Source: an uncultured OM182 clade bacterium (GTDB lineage: Bacteria > Pseudomonadota > Gammaproteobacteria > Pseudomonadales > Azotimanducaceae). Taken from it: 41,640 nt of DNA. Position numbers and translations under genes: made by a program. Of this stretch, positions 35,441-41,640 are shown in pieces (within the stretch, counting starts at the first letter, position 1; each line of letters starts with the position of its first letter). The DNA is taken from NCBI GenBank assembly GCA_905182025.1, contig CAJJAA010000032.1:1-41640 (forward strand), in the 5' to 3' direction. Under the pieces are notes generated by a model, which had not been told where the DNA came from, did no database searches, and saw nothing but the letters and a program-made list of their open reading frames with translations.

Positions 35441-35974
35441 TTAAGTATTCAACGCCTTTGTAAGAAGGTTATTAATCTCTTGGTGCTTGAAAGGTTTCTT
35501 TAACACTCCAACAATGCTGTGAAAATGACGTGATTGCTCATTTACGAATTTATCACAGCCTGTCATTAGAATAATGGGAATATTGGGAAGTATGCCGTTC
35601 AATTGTTCCGCTAGTTCATTTCCATTCAGATTCGGCATGTCGTAATCGGTTATTACTAAATCGTAATCCTGGCCCTGGGTGGCAAAGTGTAGCAACGCCT
35701 TTTTGGCATCAAGAAAGCTGACAACCTTGTAGCCAGACTTTGTAAACATTTTGGTGACTAATCTGATCATCATAGGTTCATCATCAATCAGCAGCACCGT
35801 TTCGTTGCCGACCCTTAATAGGGCTTCGCCAATTTTTACTGGCTCCTGCGAGGGCTCGTTATTAGACATGATTTGGTCCCATTCCTTGGGTAAGTTGAAT
35901 ATATTGGCTCTTTTTAAACTTTTCAGTGCGCAACGCCACTGTTGATCCCTTTTTTTTAGTACATCGGTCTTCAT
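35441..35974 (-). CDS. Single-domain response regulator (CheY-like receiver)
   Basis: A protein of up to 177 residues. A receiver domain fills the last 120: VLLIDDEP, phospho-Asp in VITDYDMPNLNG, Thr in LMTGC, and Lys in LKKPFKH. There is no output domain, so it should relay phosphate or act by protein contact. The first 35 residues before the internal ATG at 35869 are basic, lack family similarity and may not be translated; neither start has a good ribosome site. It is an orphan, with no kinase within 16 kb; the hybrid kinases at 11.7 and 16.4 kb are possible partners. Confidence 0.82.
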   Translation of the reverse strand: MKTDVLKKRDQQWRCALKSLKRANIFNLPKEWDQIMSNNEPSQEPVKIGEALLRVGNETVLLIDDEPMMIRLVTKMFTKSGYKVVSFLDAKKALLHFATQGQDYDLVITDYDMPNLNGNELAEQLNGILPNIPIILMTGCDKFVNEQSRHFHSIVGVLKKPFKHQEINNLLTKALNT

Positions 35975-36116
35975 TAATTTAAATTAGCTCATAAAACGGG
36001 TTTTATGCGCGTTAAATTTCAACTCTAGCGGCTCTATCGACAACCTAACATTTGTGTATGCACTGGGCTTGTCGTAAGTTGGGGGCCTGATCATTAACAT
36101 AAATGCCAAAGCGATA

Positions 36117-36640
36117 ATGTCCATAGATTTGAACGAAGCTAGAAATACGCGTTTGGTCCGCATAAATGAGTTGATGTCCCTTACGGGCAAGACCCGCGAT
36201 GATTTTTTAAACCTTGGCTTTACGGAGTCACAAGTGGGTTCCTGGTTTGCCAAGCCGGTTCAGTGAGAGCGCGAAGCCCTAGTGCCTTGCAGTTAACTAA
36301 AATCTGGCAGGCGTTTGACTGGTCTCCGACTTACGTCGTTTTTGGTAAAGGTGCTAAGTTGCTGTCGCAAGTGGGTATACATGAAGACATGTTTGAGAGG
36401 ATGGACAGATTTCAGGCTGTTTTGCAGCTTGCGCTGGACGAAGCAGAAGTAAACAAGCAACGTTATCGAGGCGCGTTGAAAACAATCGAAGATCGTAATC
36501 AGCAGATTGTTATGAATAAAGAAACACTTAAAGCTGCGGATTTATTAATGAAAGAATGTAATAAAAACATGCTCTTGCTTTCTAATCAGCTCGCTCATCT
36601 GCTTACCAAAGGCGAAGATACGCCGATACCTAAACAGTGA
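36117..36640 (+). pseudogene. HTH/coiled-coil protein gene, first tandem copy, frameshifted
   Basis: The first copy of the gene at 36702. It starts ATG at 36117 (MSIDLNEARNTRLVR), runs through LTGKTRDDFLNLGF and SQVGSWFAK, then stops at 36266 because one G is missing near 36254 (AAGCCGG here, AAGGCCGG in copy 2). The rest is open in another frame from GTG 36263 to 36640. From about 36190 onward it is almost identical to copy 2, but the first 70 coding bases are clearly diverged. The protein halves may be inactive, or the missing base may be a sequencing error. Confidence 0.75.
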
Positions 36641-36701
36641 GTAGAATAAACTGCCAAGACACAAAGCGTGTATACACGCTAAAGACAGAGACAAATCAAT
36701 A

Positions 36702-37226
36702 ATGTCCAAAGATTTAGAGGAAGCTAGAAATTCGCGGCAGGTACGCAGTTACGAATTGATGGCTTTGACGGGCAAGACCCGCGATGATTTTTTAAACCTT
36801 GGCTTTACGGAGTCACAAGTGGGCTCCTGGTTTGCCAAGGCCGGTTCAGTGAGAGCGCGAAGCCCTAGTGCCTTGCAGTTAACTAAAGTCTGGCAGGCGT
36901 TTGACTGGTCTCCGACTTACGTCGTTTTTGGTAAAGGTGCTAAGTTGCTGTCGCAAGCGGGTGTACATGAAGACATGTTTGAGAGGATGGACAGATTTCA
37001 GGCTGTTTTGCAGCTTGCGCTGGACGAAGCAGAAGTAAACAAGCAACGTTATCGAGGCGCGTTGAAAACAATCGAAGATCGTAATCAGCAGATTGTTATG
37101 AATAAAGAAACACTTAAAGCTGCGGATTTATTAATGAAAGAATGTAATAAAAACATGCTCTTGCTTTCTAATCAGCTCGCTCATCTGCTTACCAAATGCG
37201 AAGATACGCCGATACCTAAACAGTGA
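36702..37226 (+). CDS. Putative HTH DNA-binding protein with C-terminal coiled coil
   Basis: A 174-residue protein, the intact member of the tandem pair. Residues about 15-80 (LMALTGKTRDDFLNLGF ... PSALQLTKVWQAFDWSPTYVVFGKG) have the look of an XRE/phage-repressor-type helix-turn-helix: a helix start, a residue-level skip, and the W-S-P-T-Y-V-V-F-G-K-G ending common in such proteins. Residues 95-165 are rich in Glu, Lys, Gln and Leu and should form a coiled coil for dimerisation. I do not recognise a named family. No clear ribosome site precedes the ATG. It could be a phage- or island-borne regulator, in line with the integrase downstream. Confidence 0.6.
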   Translation: MSKDLEEARNSRQVRSYELMALTGKTRDDFLNLGFTESQVGSWFAKAGSVRARSPSALQLTKVWQAFDWSPTYVVFGKGAKLLSQAGVHEDMFERMDRFQAVLQLALDEAEVNKQRYRGALKTIEDRNQQIVMNKETLKAADLLMKECNKNMLLLSNQLAHLLTKCEDTPIPKQ

Positions 37227-37998
37227 GTAGCAACAAACTGCCAAGACACAAAGCGAGTATAGGCAGTTGCCCAGAAGTGATGGCCTATATTAAGAGGATG
37301 AGAAATATAACCCCACCAGAAGGAAAGACAGCCGTATCACTCCCAACCGCTCCGTAACAATATTGGGCTGCAATAAGCAAGAAATTGATCTGAGTCATCC
37401 TTCGCATAAGCGATAAAGGACATTCTGCCTGTGCAGAGCAAAGGTCTAAGGCAATAGCTCGCTCATTCGAAGCGATAACCTAGTAGGCTGCCCGACACAT
37501 CAACCTGGGTTTTCTTGCAAATATTGCGAATATCTTGGCACATCAGGCAATTTCAACCAAGACAAATGTGATTCGAGATCAGGCCGTTAAATTCAAGGAA
37601 CAACTAGACAGTTTGGCGACACGCTCACGCCTGAAAATAGTTGTTATCAACCCCATTTTCCAAAGAACGTCATGTAGGGTGACCGCTGACGATAATTTAA
37701 ATTTAAGACGCCGTGACGTGGTGGTCCTTGGGTTAATCAATGGCTGTTATGGTTTGGGTCTGCGTCTGACGTCTTACAGGCTGTTGGGTTGATTACTTAG
37801 CCGATTTTTTAAAGAGCAGGGGAGATTCTGACCTTTTAACTCAGGCGCATTAAGAATGAATGTGATTAGTAGGCTTAGTCGGTGGTGGTTGCGGTTCGAT
37901 GTGATATAGGATTATTTAGATTATGTCTGGGTCGATAATATCAGTGATAACGCGCATAGAGCCAACGGAAAATACTTAGAGGCTAAACGCCTTTATTC
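37227..37998. other. Intergenic region, no supported gene
   Basis: About 770 bases. An 85-codon plus-strand frame at 37535-37792 starts with TTG, has no ribosome site and matches no family I know. It may be a remnant. Nothing else was recognised. Confidence 0.35.
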
Positions 37999-38738
37999 TT
38001 AGCTGCCGTTAGACCAACGCTTAATTTCGGAAAACATATTAGTAGCTTCGAGTTTTCTCGTACCAGCTGCGGCCGCCATGTAAGCAGCAGACTCTTTAGA
38101 TGATTGCATTGCTACGATGGCTTCAGTCAGCTTGCCGCGACTGTCCGCAACAAATGTAACCAAATGAGTTCCCGGCATCATGCCAGATGCAATAGATTGT
38201 CCCAGATAGACTTCTCCGGGAAATCTTGAATCGCAGAGGAGTCCCAGAGCTTGTCAAAAGCCATCATAAAGCCAGCTGGATCGGTGACAGTGATTGCGTA
38301 CACCATACTTACGCGATTAGAGCTTGAAACATCGCCTTCCTTAACTTTGGCACGAATTATTGAATAGGTATTTTCCCACTCAGGCTCTACCAAGCTACTT
38401 AGAGTTTTTTGAAAATCAGCCCAATCCTTATTCCCCGCATACAGCTTCATTGAAGCGTCCATAGAAGCGCCGTTTGGATAAAAGATATTTATACCATGGG
38501 TACTTTTATACTCACCGTTAACAATATTTTGCAGCAATACCACCGTGTTTGGGGCAGACTTTCCTGCCTCTGAATTACGCCACTTATCCATAGCCGAGAG
38601 AACAGCCGGAGCATCACTAGCCACTAATCCAATGCTCTGCCCATAAAATAGAGGGCCTGCACTGTGGTGGTCAGCCTGCGCAAATACTGCAGAGAGCGAG
38701 ACTAACGAGGCCAATGTTAAACAGACTAATTTTTTCAT
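37999..38738 (-). pseudogene. Secreted protein gene with one frameshift
   Basis: The 5' frame (38738 to 38178) encodes a signal peptide (KKLVCLTLASLVSLSAVFA, cut near residue 21) and a periplasmic domain with YGQSIGLVASDAPAVLSAMDKW. It is cut at 38178 after WDNLLHLA. Restoring one base near 38200 (CCCGGAG to CCCGGGAG) joins it to the frame 38181-37999, giving GEVYLGQSIASGMMPGTHLV and the end MFSEIKRWSNGS, in total about 245 residues. The GQSI element of the first half is echoed in the second, suggesting two related domains. AAAGG precedes the ATG. Family and function not recognised. Confidence 0.65.
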
Positions 38739-39199
38739 GTTGCGCCTTTTATACTATATTGAGGGTGATAAAAGTTACGTCATTTAAGCCTAGCAAACAA
38801 CTAATTAATTTCGTGATCCTTCAGCCAGCATTAATAGTTCTGTTTTTTGTTCTATGGCGGAAAGAGGTTAGAAAGAACAAGGAAGCTAAATAATTAGCTT
38901 AAGCCAACTACCACACCTAAACGTGTTGCCAACCTTTTAATACTTTTACAACTTCTAAGACGCAAAGAAATTTACCATTACCTTTTATCTATCGGTAGGG
39001 AGGGTGTCAACTACCCCCGTTTTACAGCTTTTAAAAACTGAGCATTTTTGAATAAAGGGAGTATCGCTCGTCGTAGAACCCGTCCTTGGGTAGTCGGACT
39101 AGGTTACTTCATTAGAGATCGTCGCAAGAGGCTAATTCCGACGTATTCCCGTTGGTATTAAACGATGTTGATGACTTACTGATCAAATGCGAATGCGTT
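38739..39199. other. Intergenic region with repeat element A
   Basis: About 460 bases without a gene. The part 38934-39036 contains two short blocks (AATACTTTTACAACTTCTAA and TACCCCCGTTTTACAGCTTTT) that reappear in the same order at 40807-40907 on the far side of the broken lipoprotein gene. Confidence 0.4.
38934..39036. repeat. Flanking repeat element, copy A
   Basis: Two conserved blocks about 55 bases apart: one near 38938-38957 (ATACTTTTACAACTTCTAA) and one near 39012-39034 (ACCCCCGTTTTACAGCTTTT). Copy B at 40807-40907 has the same two blocks. Between them the copies are not clearly alike. Confidence 0.4.
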
Positions 39200-40692
39200 A
39201 TGCTCTTCGTTAATCCTCTAGCCCTGCTTTTTGCCTTAGCTCTGCTTAACTCTTGCGGAGGTGGCGGGTGGCGGTGGCTTGAATTCCGTTAGCGTGAGGG
39301 AGGCTTCAGCGACAGAAGCTGACACAACAGCTGCAGCTGACGATACAGAGGAATCTGTTTCCGGTGGAGGTATAACGACTGAAAATTGTTTCTTATTTTT
39401 TGTAGGTTTGAATAAATTATTTTTTTCCCAATAAGAATAAATCTTATCTTCAACGTCTGTATGTATGTATTTGAATATTGCCGATGAATTTAAACCGGGG
39501 GACTTGGTATCAGCTGACACGTTTAATCAGATTTTTGACACTATTGAGAAGATAAACCGCACAGTTGTGGATTCTGATTTAGTGGGGGTTTGGTCTTGTG
39601 ATGCAATGACTACGCGAAACACTACTGGATGGTCGAGTAAAAGCTTGTTTTATATTTTAGAAAATTCCCAAGTGAACCTGACAGCATCTTCCTCTGCAAC
39701 TAGTCTAGAGAGCGCCTACACAATCTCAACTTCATGCCCCAACGCCGTTTTGGCGAAGTAGCGATCCTGGCCTCCGCAGTTAGCTGGCACTTATCAATTC
39801 TCTACAACAGCAGGCTGTTGGTACTGAAACAGGCATGGCGATGTCAGAGCCTTGTATGATTGGCAGGTAGACATTGTCAGTCCGACAAGGTTTGCGCTTC
39901 ACTTCTCTAGAATCAAGCGCCCAATCATGTCCAATGCTAACCATCCTAGTTTCGTAGCTGTGCGACTCCGCAGCAGCCGTACCAGCTTCACCAACTTCAC
40001 CAACTGCCACGAACGACAAAACTGGTATCAACCTGGCTTGGACTGATGCTAGCTCAGATGAGACGGCAGGTTTCAACATTTATAGGAAGCTATCCGCCGA
40101 ATCTGAAGCCAAGCTAATTGCAACACAAACTGCGGTTACCTATTCAGACACTGATCTTGCTGAGGCTCAGACCGCCTATTACCTAGTACGTGACAGCTTA
40201 CAACGGCAATGGTGACTCATGCTAAAGAGCAAGACCGTGAGTGCTTCTCTGGACAATATCGCGCCTACTGTTGTTTCTACGACACCTGCGAATAATGGAA
40301 CAGGCAGCCGACAATTGGGGAAGTATCGTTGTAACCTTCTCTGAAAAAGTAGAAACGGTTTGTCCTGCAGGAGATCAATACAACATATACGATCCAATAG
40401 CCATGAACGACTGTCCATCACCAAGTCATGCCGTCTCTTTCACGGCTTTAGTGGATGGTAGCTCTAGGACTGTTATCATGAGATTGGTAGAAGCTGCTGG
40501 AGGAAGCATCACTTTATCTCTCAACACAAAGAGTATGAAGAAAGATTTGATGCTAATCAAACCGGGATTACCGTAACAGTGAATAAAGATTGGATCAGAG
40601 ATGTAAATGGAATTCAGATGGCAGAAGACTTTCAATTCAACTTTAATATTGATGCTTCTTTAGACAACCCTTCGTGTCCACCCAGTTGTTAG
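39200..40692 (+). pseudogene. Broken lipoprotein gene with FnIII and Ig-like segments
   Basis: Pieces in all three plus frames read in order as one surface protein. It starts ATG 39200 with a lipoprotein signal (LLFALALLNSCGGGG, lipobox Cys), then a Ser/Thr/Ala-rich linker in a shifted frame (to about 39415), then DEFKPGDLVSADTFNQIFD and LVGVWSCDAM (39487-39600). Next is a FnIII-like domain near 39985-40230 (GINLAWTDASSDETAGFNIY, VTAYNGNG) and a Big_5/SbsA-like Ig segment (IAPTVVSTTPANN, NWGSIVVTFSEKVE). The last frame ends DEFNF-like at 40692. At least five frame changes and several in-frame stops are present, so it is dead or very poorly sequenced. It may originally have been two genes. Confidence 0.6.
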
Positions 40693-41211
40693 ATGTTTTA
40701 ACCAGCTAGCGTAAGATGTGAAAGAGGCTGTCGAGATGGGGACGGCAGGTATGTCTCCCTATAACCTTCAGAGCCGCTTTCTCTACACCCTTAACGCCCT
40801 CTCTTGAATACTTTACAACTTCTAACCCCGCCAAAATGTTCGACAATCTATTTAACCCCCCTAGTACCCCCCATGGCACCCTGCATACCCCCTTTACAGC
40901 TTTTTAAAAGCCGCCACATGCTCTCTCTCCAATGACTAAGCTCCAGAAGGTTGAGGCAGCGGGTAGACGCTTTTAACAGGTCTAGCGCAGCAGTAGTCTT
41001 TTGGCAGTTGTTTTGGTAGACATTTTACTGCCTTTGACAATGAACCAAGGATCCGTAAGCTATTGATCTACCGTAGCTAACAAGCAAATTGGTGCAGGTT
41101 TAGGGCAACGAGTGCGCTTAGCTCCACCATTATCTTCTTTTTCAAGTTGTTAACTTCTTGTTTAGCATCGGATTTTTCCGAAATAGCTGAATAGGAGTAG
41201 ACAAAACTGCC
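40693..41211. other. Intergenic region with repeat element B
   Basis: About 520 bases downstream of the lipoprotein remnant and behind the integrase gene. It contains repeat copy B (40807-40907) and several C-runs. No gene or att core was recognised. Confidence 0.4.
40807..40907. repeat. Flanking repeat element, copy B
   Basis: Blocks GAATACTTTACAACTTCTAA and TACCCCCTTTACAGCTTTTT, separated by about 60 bases, match copy A at 38934-39036. The pair flanks the lipoprotein remnant in direct orientation. Confidence 0.4.
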
Positions 41212-41640
41212 CTACTCTGTGATCACTATCTTTTCCATCCAACGATCCAGTAAATCTAACGGGTAACCATCACCATAGGCTTGCCCTACGCTTCTCAAGC
41301 TCCAACCACCTAATTGATCAATCATATCTACAGGCGCTTCTACGGCTCTCAGCCTGTCTCTGAAGCCATGTCTCAATCCGTGAATCACAGCATCAGGCCC
41401 TACTATTGTTTTAATCCATTTGTTAATCGCAGCACTCGCTGAATTACTATTACAATTAGCCTCGCTGCAATAACGACTAAAACAAAATCTATCAGTAGCG
41501 TTGTCTTTTATTCGCTTAGCAGCCCAAAGAGAATATCCAACTAACGGAATTATCCTCTCGCTTGCGTTGGTCTTAAGTCTACGATGTGGATGCTTTGTTA
41601 AATTGATATGCGGCTGTTCTGCATCTAACACGATGTCATC
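41212..41640 (-). CDS. Tyrosine recombinase/integrase, C-terminal part (runs off the window)
   Basis: The frame is open to the last base of the window, so the N-terminus and first catalytic Arg lie outside. The visible 142 residues contain the Lys-bearing hairpin (KTNASERIIPL), the HxxR box as HGLRHGFRD, the GGWS position where His or Trp is usual, and the nucleophile in QAYGDGYP. These are the catalytic elements of phage/island integrases. It suggests a mobile element extends beyond the window; no tRNA or attachment core was seen on this side. The GTG at 41631 is just an internal codon. Confidence 0.85.
   Translation of the reverse strand, partial: DDIVLDAEQPHINLTKHPHRRLKTNASERIIPLVGYSLWAAKRIKDNATDRFCFSRYCSEANCNSNSASAAINKWIKTIVGPDAVIHGLRHGFRDRLRAVEAPVDMIDQLGGWSLRSVGQAYGDGYPLDLLDRWMEKIVITE

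Larger units (their letters stand above)
36117..37256 (+). repeat. Tandem gene duplication (585-bp period)
   Basis: Copies begin at 36117 and 36702. Similarity continues past both stop codons for about 30 bases (CTGCCAAGACACAAAGCG in both). The 3' 450 bases differ at only a handful of positions, while the first 70 coding bases differ at roughly a third, so the unit looks like an older duplication partly homogenised by gene conversion. Confidence 0.85.

Noticed and set aside
36117..37256. Direct repeats considered as a composite insertion sequence
   Set aside because: No transposase, terminal inverted repeats or target duplications; the repeated unit is a gene with its own flank, so a simple tandem duplication.
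37535..37792. 85-codon plus-strand ORF with a TTG start
   Set aside because: No ribosome-binding site, no recognised family and a leader that is open by chance; it may be debris but cannot be supported as a gene.

Overview
The window looks like chromosomal DNA of a free-living, probably marine, gammaproteobacterium. This is inferred from the moderate GC content, the DUF1800/DUF1501 pair, an RND efflux pump, a ZnuD-like TonB receptor, PF10118-type and MEDS-domain proteins, and many two-component proteins. No rRNA, tRNA or CRISPR array was seen, so placement below class is not possible.

Layout. 0-1.5 kb: the end of a DUF1800 gene and a Tat-exported DUF1501 protein. 1.6-6.0 kb: a two-gene RND efflux operon (adaptor, pump). 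6.3-6.7 kb: the remnant of a REP-associated (Y1) transposase. 6.9-24.0 kb: an accessory signalling region. It contains five diverged copies of one small STAS/SpoIIAA-like family (6904+, 9474-, 10209-, 22801+, 23518-), two hybrid histidine kinases, a receiver protein with a decayed HD-GYP domain, an OmpR-type regulator, a CPBP membrane protease-like protein and a membrane protein with a Cys/His tail. An M28-like protein that has lost catalytic residues and a NylB-like serine hydrolase lie in the same stretch. Two of the five STAS-like copies appear to start at ATC and ATT, each behind a Shine-Dalgarno sequence.

24.2-27.1 kb: a compact minus-strand cluster. It holds a MerR-HTH/MEDS (DcmR-like) regulator, a ferritin-like protein with a full E/ExxH/E/ExxH diiron ligand set, and two membrane proteins resembling styrene oxide isomerase (the heme enzyme StyC). 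I consider this the best candidate for an undescribed pathway: oxygen activation by a diiron protein coupled to heme-dependent isomerisation in the membrane. 27.7-30.3 kb: a zinc-type TonB receptor with His/Asp/Glu-rich loops and a small exported HxH/CxxC protein. 30.7 kb: a DUF2007/zinc-ribbon protein.

31.6-34.8 kb: a ThDP-dependent acetolactate-synthase-like gene (frameshifted) followed by an aldehyde dehydrogenase and a strong terminator. 35-41.6 kb: a decaying region with a crotonase fragment, a lone receiver protein, a tandem duplicated HTH/coiled-coil gene whose first copy is frameshifted, a frameshifted secreted protein, a heavily broken lipoprotein with FnIII and Ig-like segments, and the C-terminal part of a tyrosine integrase at the window edge.

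Several otherwise well-conserved genes carry one single-base indel each (about 18141, 32150, 36254 and 38200). This may be real gene decay or base-calling error and should be settled before any of them is called a pseudogene.
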